Source of the DNA: Ignavibacteria bacterium
GTDB lineage: Bacteria > Bacteroidota > Ignavibacteria > Tepidaquicellales > Tepidaquicellaceae
Length of the DNA stretch: 64,000 nucleotides
Direction: 5' to 3'
Assembly: GCA_016704345.1 (NCBI GenBank)
Contig: JADJAH010000018.1
Span: forward strand, 127,312 to 191,311
Shown: positions 18,757-27,588 of the stretch, piece after piece
How positions within the stretch are numbered: position 1 is the stretch's first letter
How the letters are laid out: each line of letters begins with the position of its first letter
The notes under the pieces: model-generated
Database searches by the model: none
What the model was told of the DNA's origin: nothing
What the model saw: the letters and a program-made list of their open reading frames with translations, nothing else
Program-made: the position numbers and the translations under genes

Positions 18757-20085
18757 CTACTTTTTGTCCTCAGCGATCCTGATGTTCTTATTCATATCAT
18801 CCGACATTTGAGGGTTGAGTTTTTTTGCATTCATCCAGTCCTTAATAGCATTGTCATACTCTTCCATCTTAAAGTAGATTCCTCCTCTGCTTGCGTACAG
18901 GTATGCATCATCAGGATTCAGTTCAATTGCTTTCGATATATCAGCTATTGCGCTTTTGTAATTGTTCATCTTTTGATGTACCGATGACCGCGTATGGAAT
19001 GCGTCTGCTTCATTGTATTTCAATTCAACTGCCTTGTCAGCGTCAGCCAGAGCTTCCTTGTAACGCTTCATCTCGGCTAATGTTATTGCCCTGTCACACA
19101 GTGCGTCATGCAGAGTTTTGTTGTCTTCTGCAAACTTTATGGCATTTGAAAAATCACTGATTGATTCGACCTTCTTGCCTGATGTATACTCCGACCTGGC
19201 TTTATCAAGGTATGCCTCAGCGAATTCAGGATCGAGCTTCAGAGCCATTTCGATGTCTAACATCGCTTCAATAGAATGGCCAAGATTGTTGCTTAACGAT
19301 GCCCTGTTATGATAGTAATTGGGATCATTCGGAGCGATCTTCAAAGCATGATTTATATCAGTCATACTCTTGTCATATTCTCCGAGAGATGAGTAGACAG
19401 TGCTTCGGGTATTGTAGGCTTCGGGGTCCTGTGGTCTGAGTGACACTGCCTTATCAGCATCCTTAAGAGCTGAAGCAAGATCATCAAGATAGAGATAGGA
19501 TAATGCCCTGTTTATGTAGGCTGAGAAGAAACCGGGCTCCAGATCTATTGCCTTGGAGAGACTTGAAACTGATTCTTTGTAGTTACCTGTAGTTAAATAG
19601 TCTGTGCCAAGATTATAAAATGCAGGCGCATAATCACTCTTAAGGTCTGTAGACTTCTTGTATTCTGGGATTGCGAGATCATATCGCCCGTAATTTCCAA
19701 ACAACACTCCTCTGTTGTAATATGCTGATGCATTCTGCGGATCAAGTTCGATTGCCTTGTTGTAATCGGATACACTTAGCAGTGAATCTATCTTAACCTC
19801 CATATAGTAGATTCCTCTTTCCATGTAAGCGTCGGAATAAGCGGGATCAAGTTCGATTGCCTTGTTGAAATCACTTAAAGCCTGATCGTAGTTTCTGAGA
19901 TGATAATATGCAATGCCGCGGTTAACAAAGCCTGAAGCGTCCTGGGGATTTGTGTTAGAAATCTCGGTTACTATTCTGTAGAATTCAGTTGAATCATTTG
20001 TTAATCTTAGATCCATCTGTGTGATATCCTGCGCAGAAAGAATTGAGGGAATCAGAAGTGCTATAACAACTAACGCGGTTTTCAT
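18757..20085 (-). CDS. Exported TPR-repeat protein
   Basis: Start at MKTALVVIALLIPSILSAQ (20085) because AGGAGG lies seven or eight bases upstream; this gives a clean signal peptide and 442 residues. The rest is about eleven 34-residue tetratricopeptide repeats, for example ASGFVNRGIAYYHLRNYDQAL, SDFNKAIELDPAYSDAY and ADKAVSLRPQDPEAYNTRS, with the usual W/L-G-Y-A-F-A-P spacing. TPR solenoids scaffold protein complexes; here it would be periplasmic. It sits inside the T9SS propeller array but shares no sequence with it. Confidence 0.9.
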   Translation of the reverse strand: MKTALVVIALLIPSILSAQDITQMDLRLTNDSTEFYRIVTEISNTNPQDASGFVNRGIAYYHLRNYDQALSDFNKAIELDPAYSDAYMERGIYYMEVKIDSLLSVSDYNKAIELDPQNASAYYNRGVLFGNYGRYDLAIPEYKKSTDLKSDYAPAFYNLGTDYLTTGNYKESVSSLSKAIDLEPGFFSAYINRALSYLYLDDLASALKDADKAVSLRPQDPEAYNTRSTVYSSLGEYDKSMTDINHALKIAPNDPNYYHNRASLSNNLGHSIEAMLDIEMALKLDPEFAEAYLDKARSEYTSGKKVESISDFSNAIKFAEDNKTLHDALCDRAITLAEMKRYKEALADADKAVELKYNEADAFHTRSSVHQKMNNYKSAIADISKAIELNPDDAYLYASRGGIYFKMEEYDNAIKDWMNAKKLNPQMSDDMNKNIRIAEDKK

Positions 20086-20283
20086 TTTGGTATGCCTCCT
20101 TTTCAAGAGACGTAATCTAAACCGGCACTCAAGGCCTGGTGAGATATTTATGTGCCGGAATTTACTTTACGAGTCTCATGAATAGTTTAGTTTAGATGTT
20201 ATTCCTGCCTGTTGATCAATCTGTTCAAAACTACGATAACAGAGCGTTCCAATTGTCATGGATTTGTAAAAGATTTTTATGGG

Positions 20284-20396
20284 AATTAGTAATTAAGAAT
20301 TAGAAATATTGTTACTGCACTTCACAAGACAGTCATTCTCATGCAGTCGAATACATGCTCCTCTATTTTTAATTTCTAATTTTACATTTTTAACTA
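20284..20396. repeat. Intergenic repeat family B, copy 1
   Basis: AT-rich ends with partly inverted character (AATTAAGAATTAGAAAT and ATTTTTAATTTCTAATTTT) flank a core ATTGTTACTGCACTTC...GCAGTCGAATAC..GCTCCTCT. The right end carries the stop codon of the gene at 20394. Similar copies are at 22359-22478 and, more diverged, 24571-24660 and 7477-7540. Confidence 0.65.
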
Positions 20397-22264
20397 CTTC
20401 AATAGCATCATCCTCTTCACATCCGTAAATCCCTCTGTAACAATTTTATAAAAATACACTCCGCTCGACAATCCACTCCCGTCAAACTCAACCTGATATG
20501 TCCCGGGCGCTTGCTTTTCATTCACAAGCACAGCCACTTCATGCCCGAGCACATCATATACCGTGAGCTTTACCAAATTCGTAATTCTTAATTGATAATT
20601 GATAATTGTCTTTGGGTTGAAGGGATTTGGATAGTTCTGTTGAAGCGCAAAGCTTTCAGGTACTTCAGGTGAAATAGCTGTGATTCCTGTTTGCAAGAGC
20701 GGGCGTCGCCAAACTGAGTTGCCGGTAATTGCCGCATACAGGTAACCATTTGCAACGTTCAGCAATGCCGATACAATGATTCCCGGGCCAATTGCCGGAA
20801 ATCCAAAATTCCACTCATTCCAGCTTGTGCCGTTATTTGTGGAGAGATAAACACCATAACCATAAGTCCCTGCAAATATGTTGCTGCCGGAAATTGAAAG
20901 AGAATATATACGTCGATTATTCAGCGCTGTCTGCGTCCAGTTTGTGCCGTTATTGGTGGAGAAATACACACCAGAACCATTAGTTCCTGCAAAAATGTTG
21001 CTGCCGGAAATTGCAAGGGACAACACATACTGGTTATTCACCTCCGTCTGAGTCCAGCTTGTGCCGTTATTGGTTGATAGATAAACACCAAAACCATATG
21101 TCCCTGCAAATATGTTGCTGCCAGATGTTGCAAGAGTTAATATACTTCCATTATTCAGCGCCGTTTGCGTCCAGTTTGTGCCGTTATTCGTGGAGAGATA
21201 AACACCATCATAAGTCCCTGCAAATATGTTGCTGCCGGATATTGCAAGGGACCGCACACTCCGATCATTCAGCGCCGTCTGATGTTGCTGCCGGATATTG
21301 CAAGAGACAAAACTACTTGATTATTCAGCGCCGTTTGCGTCCAGCTTATGCCGTTATTCGTGGAGAGATAAACACCGTAACCATCAGTCCCTGCAAATGT
21401 GTTGCTGCCGGATATTGCAAGGGACCACACACTCTGATTATTCAGCGCTGTTTGGGTCCAGCTTGTGCCGTTATTGGTGGAGAGGTAAACACCATAACCA
21501 TTAGTCCCTGCAAATATGTTGCTGCCAGATGTTGCAAGAGATAATATACCTCCATTTTCCAGCGCCGTTTGCGTCCAACTTGTGCCGTTATTTGTGGACA
21601 AATAAACACCATAACTACCAGCACCTGCAAATATGTTACTGCCGGAAATTGCAAGAGACCCCACAACTTGATTATTCAGTGCCGTTTGCGTCCAGCTTGT
21701 GCCGTTATTCGTGGAGAGATATACACCATGAGTTGTCCCTGCAAATATGTTGCTGCCGGAAATTGCAAGGGACCACACATACTGGTTATTCAGCGCCGTC
21801 TGAGTCCAGCTTGTGCTGTTATTTGTGGAAAGGTAAACACCAAAATCAGTCCCTGCAAATATGCTGCTGCCGGATATTGCAAGAGCATTAAAACTTCGAT
21901 TATTCAGAGCCAGAGCCGTCTGCATCCAGCTTGTGCCGTTATTCGTGGAGAGATAAAGACCATAATTACCATTAACATTAGTCCCTGCAAATATGTTGTT
22001 GCCGGAAATTGCAAGGGACCGCACATCTCGATCATTTAGCGCCGTCTGCTTCCAGCTTGTGCCGTTGTTCGTGGAAAGATAAACACCATAATCATTAGTC
22101 CCTGCAAATATGTTGCTGCCGGATGCTGCAAGAGCTTTTACATCTCCACCATAAGGCCCGTTCGTTTGTTCCCACTGCGCTTTGCAGTTGTCAATGTTCA
22201 ATGCGCAATGCGTGATCTGAAGCAGTAAAAACACTGCTGGAAATATTGTCTTTGACTTTTTCAT
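20394..22264 (-). pseudogene. T9SS repeat-propeller gene interrupted by a partial-repeat deletion
   Basis: The N-terminal part (21269-22264) starts with a signal peptide and NCKAQWEQTNGPYGG, then repeats of 38-42 residues: GYGVYLSTNNGTSWTQTALNN.VWSLAISGSNIFAGT in alternating small variants. The C-terminal part (20394-21257) continues the repeats and ends in a type A T9SS domain (ALQQNYPNPFNPKT...KRMMLLK). In total about eleven repeats are visible. The break at about 21281 is a clean join between GGCAGCAACATC of one repeat and AGACGGCGCTGAAT of the next; the intervening FAGT...SWTQ segment is missing and the frame is lost. The repeats are nearly identical at DNA level, so slippage or recombination can explain this. 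Confidence 0.85.
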
Positions 22265-22358
22265 CTTACTTAATCCTTATTTTAAGTTTATTTCTCAAAG
22301 CATTAATCGAAGACCGTCTTATTTGAGTCAGCATCTGTTCTTCCTCGCCGCTTTTGGA

Positions 22359-22478
22359 ATTAAAAATTAAAAGTTAATAATTAGAAATATTGTTACTGCA
22401 CTTCGAAGGCTAATCAGTCTGATGCAGTCGAATACCCGCTCCTCTATTTCTAATTTCTAATTTTACATTTTTAATTAC
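22359..22478. repeat. Intergenic repeat family B, copy 2
   Basis: Matches 20284-20396: AATTAGAAATATTGTTACTG, then GATGCAGTCGAATAC.CGCTCC and an AT-rich right end that overlaps the stop codon of the gene at 22475. Confidence 0.65.
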
Positions 22479-24510
22479 TTCAAGAGCATCATCCTCTTCA
22501 CATCCGTAAATCCCTCTGTAACAATTTTATAAAAATACACTCCGCTCGCAAATCCGCTGCCGTCAAACTCAACCTGATATGTCCCGGCGCTCTGCTTTTC
22601 ATTCACAAGCGTAGCCACTTCATGCCCGAGAACATCATATACCGTGAGCTTCACCAAATTCGTAATTCTTAATTGATAATTGATAATTGTCTTTGGGTTG
22701 AAGGGATTAGGATAGTTCTGAGAAAGCGCAAAGCTTTCAGGTACTTCAGGTGAAATAACTGTGATTCCCGTTTGCAAGAGCGGGCGTCGCCATACTGAGT
22801 TGCCGTAATTTCCCGCATACAGGTAACCATTTGCAACGTTCAGCAATGCCGATACAATGATTCCCGGGCCAATTGCAGGAAATCCAAAATTCCACTCATT
22901 CCAGCTTCTGCCGGTATTTGTGGAAAGATAAACACCATAATCCTTTTGTCCCTGCAAATATGCTGCTGCCGGAAATTGCAAGAGACCGCACATCTCGATC
23001 ATTCAATCCCGTCAGCGTCCAGCTTGTGCCAGTATCGATAGAATGATAAACACCTGCATTAGTCCCTGCAAATAAATTGCTGCCAGAAATTGCGAGAGAG
23101 ATATTGCATATAAATTATTCAGTCCGTCTGAGTCCAGTTTGTGCCGTAATTGGTGGAGAGATAAACGCCATACCCTGCCCCTGCAAATACATTACTCCCG
23201 ATAATTGCAAGAGAATTTACAGATCCACTGAGTCGCTGCCGTCTGAGTCCAACTTGTGCCATTGTTTGTGGATAGATATACACCATGAGAATATGTCCCT
23301 GCAAACATCTCGTTGCCGGATATTGCAAGAGAATTTACAGATCCACTGATTGGAGACGTCTGCGTCCAGTTTGTGCCATTATTTGTGGAGAGATAAACAC
23401 CGGAATAAGTCCCCGCAAATACATTGCTACCTGATACTGCAAAAGAGTATACGGATTCATCAGACAACTCAGTCTGCATCCAGTTTGTGGCATTACTCGT
23501 GAATAGTAAAACACCATTCGAAGATGTCCCTGCAAGTATATGGTTTCCGGAAAATGCAATGGAATACACATATGCATCATTTAGCGCCGTCTGAGTCCAG
23601 TTAGTTCCGTTATTGGTGGAGAGATAAACACCATGACTATTGGTTCCTGCAAATATATTACTGTCAAAAATTGCAAGGGAGTAAACAGTTCCATGGTTCA
23701 GCGCCGTCTGCGTCCAGCTTGTGCCGTTATTTGTAGAAAGGAAAACACCACCATTGTAGTGTGTCCCTGCAAAGATGTTATTACCGGAAATTGCAAGAGA
23801 GTACACAGATTCATTAGTCAGAGCTGTCTGTGTCCAGCTCGTACCGTTATTGGTGGAGACATAGACACCATAACTATCGGTCCCTGCAAATATACTGTCA
23901 CCGGAAGTTGCAAGAGATAATATATATCTATTGATTCAATGCCGTCTGCGTCCAACTTGTGCCGTTATTGGTGGAGAGATAAACACCAGTCCACTGTCCC
24001 TGCAACAATATTACTGCCGGAACTGCAAGAGGATGCACATTTTGATAATTCAGCACCGTCTGCGTCCAGCTTGTTCCGAAATCGTGGAGAGACAAACGCC
24101 ATTGACTTTGTCCCGGCAAATATGTTGCTGCCGGAAATTGCAAGTGATTTCACTGTTCGATAATTCAGCTCTGTCTGCGTCCAGCTTATGCCGTTATTAG
24201 TGGAGAGATATACCCCGTAATTAAGTGTACCGGCAAAAATATTGCTGCCGGAAATTGCGAGAGAATATACTGTAATATTATTCAGCGGTGTCTGAATCCA
24301 GCTTATGCCGTTATTGGTGGAGCGATATACGCCATAATTATAGGTACCTGCAAATATATTGTTGCCTGAAACTGCAAGAGAATATATATTCCCCCCGTGA
24401 GGTCCGTTCGTCTGTTCCCACTGAGCATTAGTATTATCAACGATGAATGTAAACTGGTAAATCTGAATCAGAAATAGAAATGAAGTAAATAATTTGGCGA
24501 GCTTTTTCAT
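22475..24510 (-). pseudogene. Decayed T9SS repeat-propeller gene
   Basis: Start at MKKLAKLFTSFLF (24510), six bases or so behind AAAGGAGGTTAG; the signal peptide leads to NAQWEQTNGPHGG. Repeats of about 40 residues (NYGVYLSTNNGISWTQTELN..TVKSLAISGSNIFAGT) follow. Open pieces are 23965-24510, 23192-23806 and 22475-23002; repeat peptides between them are in other frames, so at least three indels occurred. The last piece carries an intact type A T9SS domain (ALSQNYPNPFNPKT...KRMMLLK). It is a sister of 20394-22264; the region before the sorting domain (GFPAIGPGIIVSALLNVANGYLYAG) is almost identical in both. Confidence 0.8.
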
Positions 24511-24570
24511 ATCACTAACCTCCTTTGGTTCTTGACAAGACAATTTCTTCAAATTCTTCATCTGTTACAA

Positions 24571-24660
24571 GTTATGAATATTGTCACTTCACAGGACAAT
24601 CAGCTTGGTGCAGTCGATTGTGTACCCTTATTTTAAATTTCTAATTTTAAATTTCTAATT
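24571..24660. repeat. Intergenic repeat family B, diverged copy
   Basis: GAATATTGTCACTTCACAGGACAATCAGC..GGTGCAGTCGATT then AT-rich TTTCTAATTTTAAATTTC, aligning with the core of the copies at 20284 and 22359. It lies upstream of the array gene at 22475-24510. Confidence 0.5.
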
Positions 24661-24726
24661 ACTTGGTGGTGTCCCGGAAGAACACTGGAGACTCGGCCGC
24701 GGACGAAGAAATTTCTAAAACAAAAA

Positions 24727-24754
24727 AGCCCTTAGCAGATTGCTGCCAAGGGCT
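24727..24754 (-). terminator. Rho-independent terminator after carboxypeptidase gene
   Basis: AGCCCTTGGCAGC pairs with GCTGC..AAGGGCT type arms and is followed by TTTTTTG on the minus strand, about 25 bases past the stop at 24778. Confidence 0.9.
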
Positions 24755-24777
24755 TTGCTAAATGTTCTGAGGTATTT

Positions 24778-27405
24778 CTACGGTGTGAGCTTCTGCACAA
24801 ATCCAAAAGCATTGTTATCAACAAACAATGCATCGCTTCCGTCAACATATCCATCACCATTAACATCCGAAGGATTGTAACCGCTAAGTCCGGTGAATGC
24901 ATCATTATCAACAATGCTCGCATCACTTGCATCCACCAGCCCATCCTGATTTACATCTCCGCTGTATCCGAAGTAAGCTGAACCAATCTGCACAAGATTA
25001 TTTCCGAATGCCTGCGACGCGGCAGTTGTGAAATTATATGAAAGCGGAACACCGAAAGTATATGACTCACCTCCAGCCTTGCTCCATGTTTCAATACTGT
25101 TTCTGTGATTGACTGAAATGTAATAGTTCCCTGTCGGCGTATTCTTGAAATTGAAAGTTCCCTGATAACTCACTGAATCAATCACGCCTCTTACTGTTTC
25201 AACTATTACGAAAGGTGAAACATTCGATCTCAAGCTGACAGTGACAGTGTCTTTCATGTTGAGCAGACCGTTTGATTTGCGGAATGCTTGAGGCGCGTAG
25301 GTAAGAGTCAAAGGTGTATTAATTGCATTCTCCAGAAGATTGTATGAATTGAGTTTGATGTTATCAACATACCAGCCATCAGCAACAACTCCGGCATCAG
25401 CAAAGAGTCTGAATCTTATTTTAAGCTGTGTAGATGAGTTAGCAATAGAAGTTATATCAAAGCTCTGGAATGTCCATGTTGTATTGACTCCGTTGTATGT
25501 TTTGATTGTCTTCCATGTAGTGCCGTTATCAGGAGAAACTTCCACGTTACAGTAGTCGTATCCCGCTTCGGTATTGTACCTGTGCCAGAAACTCAGGAAT
25601 ACTACCGGAGTTGTGCTTACATTGAGCGGCGCGGAAAGTGTCATGGAGTTGTTTGCATTGTTGACATAGTTTCCGGAAGGGCTGTCTGTAAAGGATCTGG
25701 TTGCAGAGTAATATTGTGTAGTTGTTGTTGCCCAGCCCTGATTGGTTGTCCATCTTGCAAAGCCGTTCTCAGCGCTGTCTGCAAGTGCGAGATTGCCAGC
25801 GCCGACTGCTACGTATTTTTTCTCTGACAAAACTGTATCACCATCCTGAGTAATTGTATAGACAAGCGGCATGGCTGAATTCTGCGGCACAGCAGGAGAC
25901 ATATTGAATCCAAAAGTTGCGCTGTCCTTTTGAAATGAACTCATTAATGCGTAGCCAAAATTGTCAACCGGTACGGAAAGATAATGTGATGCTGACTTTA
26001 GAGAGACGTTTACATTCAGCGCGTTCAGGACACCTTTGTTAAGAATGACTGATTTAAATGTTCCCGATTCGCCCGCTGTGTATGTTTGCTTGTTGAATGA
26101 AGAAGATACAGGCGCAACATAAGCTCCACCGATTAGCGACATGTACTGATTCGAGAAAAGCATTCCTTCAGCCAACGGAATTATTTCTGCCTGAGTCGGC
26201 CAAAAACCTGTTGTTCCTGTCTCCGGAGTCATTGCCATTATTCTATGGCCTGCGTGAGTAGAATCGTTATAGTACCAGTCATCAGCTCCTCCTCTTACTG
26301 CATAGCCTACTGTCTGTGTTGGAGTGCCTGTTGTATATCCGTTTGTAGCAGACATATCAGCAAGGTATTGATTGAACTTGTAATCGTCCGGTGTCGGTGT
26401 CGGATCTTGCCATGCCCATGGCTTAATAATATAGTTGCCGTATGTATGCGAACCCATGATGGCATTTATGCTTCGGCTGTTGACAAAGTTCATAGCCGCC
26501 ATTGTTTCAGGTTCTGAAAACGGTGATGGTCCTCTGTAAGTATCGCTTGAAGGTGAAGTGCTTGAACCGCCGTTTGAGGAATTCCAGTATTGATAGAGCC
26601 CGTAATTTCTATTTAGATCAATTCCATAACTTCCTCCGTTGTTTCTTCTGTTTTTTCTCCACATTCCTCCGCCGTTAGGATTTGTGGATTGGTTATAAAC
26701 ATATCCGTCGGGATTCAGAACAGGAGTAAAATACAGCTCCCTGTTTTCAAGAATGTATGTTGCAATAGGATCGGTACCATAATTCTCAAACAGCCAATAC
26801 ATATAAAATATCATGTGCTGCATGCTTTCCGGCTCCCTGCAATGAATCATCGAGTGATACCATACTTCAGGCCTTCCGGTTGTAACATCCGGATTCTTGG
26901 TAACTCTCACAGTCCATATGGGCCGTGATTCAATTGTGTTGCCGATAGAAAATTTTGCAGAGATGAGTTGCGGATATTCGGCTCGCATCGAATCAAGCTT
27001 GGCAATCACTTCAGTCCATTTGAGAAATCCTCCCATAGTGCCGTAGATCGAATGACTTATATTGAGAGCATCTGATGTGTATTGAATAGACTTTCTGATT
27101 TCTGCATCGGTCATTTTAGGGAAATTGGAATAGTGTGTATCCCAATCCGGAATCATAATTTGATATTGGATTCCGGTTATTTTCAGAGCATCAAATTCTG
27201 TTTGCGAGAGCCATGCTTCAAGATAATTTTCTTTTTTTATTGCATGATCGATGTGAACATCTGCAAGATTCATTGCTGATGCAATTGCCTGCTGCGAGCC
27301 TGTGAGTCTTACAAGCATATATTTTTCATTTGCTGATACTTCATTCGCTGAAAGCATATAAGTCAGCGCAAAAAGTATCATTATGATCTTTGCTGTGATT
27401 TTCAT
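24778..27405 (-). CDS. Exported M14 zinc carboxypeptidase with HRNSIETWS/dockerin-like module
   Basis: 875 residues, signal peptide 1-25. The M14 catalytic domain (about 110-425) shows the zinc ligands His188 and Glu191 in HCREPES, His320 in GSHTYGNY, the substrate-carboxylate region (RNYGLYQYWNS after IDLNR) and the catalytic Glu395 in MTPETGTTGFWP. It should trim C-terminal residues from peptides outside the cell. Next come a linker domain, a beta-sandwich region (TYNGVNTTWTFQSFDITS...LKIRFRLFADAGVVADGWYVDNIKL) of the immune-inhibitor-A/MAM-like kind, and the shared C-terminal module with HRNSIETWS, loops DVNQDGLVDASD and DVNGDGYVDGSD, ending VQKLTP. Confidence 0.93.
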   Translation of the reverse strand: MKITAKIIMILFALTYMLSANEVSANEKYMLVRLTGSQQAIASAMNLADVHIDHAIKKENYLEAWLSQTEFDALKITGIQYQIMIPDWDTHYSNFPKMTDAEIRKSIQYTSDALNISHSIYGTMGGFLKWTEVIAKLDSMRAEYPQLISAKFSIGNTIESRPIWTVRVTKNPDVTTGRPEVWYHSMIHCREPESMQHMIFYMYWLFENYGTDPIATYILENRELYFTPVLNPDGYVYNQSTNPNGGGMWRKNRRNNGGSYGIDLNRNYGLYQYWNSSNGGSSTSPSSDTYRGPSPFSEPETMAAMNFVNSRSINAIMGSHTYGNYIIKPWAWQDPTPTPDDYKFNQYLADMSATNGYTTGTPTQTVGYAVRGGADDWYYNDSTHAGHRIMAMTPETGTTGFWPTQAEIIPLAEGMLFSNQYMSLIGGAYVAPVSSSFNKQTYTAGESGTFKSVILNKGVLNALNVNVSLKSASHYLSVPVDNFGYALMSSFQKDSATFGFNMSPAVPQNSAMPLVYTITQDGDTVLSEKKYVAVGAGNLALADSAENGFARWTTNQGWATTTTQYYSATRSFTDSPSGNYVNNANNSMTLSAPLNVSTTPVVFLSFWHRYNTEAGYDYCNVEVSPDNGTTWKTIKTYNGVNTTWTFQSFDITSIANSSTQLKIRFRLFADAGVVADGWYVDNIKLNSYNLLENAINTPLTLTYAPQAFRKSNGLLNMKDTVTVSLRSNVSPFVIVETVRGVIDSVSYQGTFNFKNTPTGNYYISVNHRNSIETWSKAGGESYTFGVPLSYNFTTAASQAFGNNLVQIGSAYFGYSGDVNQDGLVDASDASIVDNDAFTGLSGYNPSDVNGDGYVDGSDALFVDNNAFGFVQKLTP

Positions 27406-27509
27406 TTTTGAAATTTATTGGTTGAAAGAAACTTAGCTCAAAGCAGAAAAACATAATAGCCAATTCTCTTCGGTATCTTGAATTATATCAATGCGTTTCA
27501 AAAATAAAA

Positions 27510-27539
27510 GAAGCCCGGAATATTAATACCCCGGGCTTC
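27510..27539 (-). terminator. Rho-independent terminator after subtilase gene
   Basis: GAAGCCCGG and CCGGGCTTC arms around a short AT loop, followed by TTTTATTTTTG on the minus strand. Confidence 0.9.
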
Positions 27540-27588
27540 AAGTTTAGTAAGATTCTGATCACTCAGAATTTAGACTGAACGATTTGAA

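Noticed and set aside
21011..22039. Several long plus-strand open frames rich in Cys, His and Tyr (for example ASSLCRYWWRDKHHNH repeats)
   Set aside because: They are antisense readings of the NIFAGT/VYLSTNNGT repeats; the periodicity comes from the coding strand.
20394..24510. CRISPR-like regular spacing of near-identical ~120-base units
   Set aside because: Units are contiguous coding repeats of a propeller without unique spacers, and there are no cas genes.
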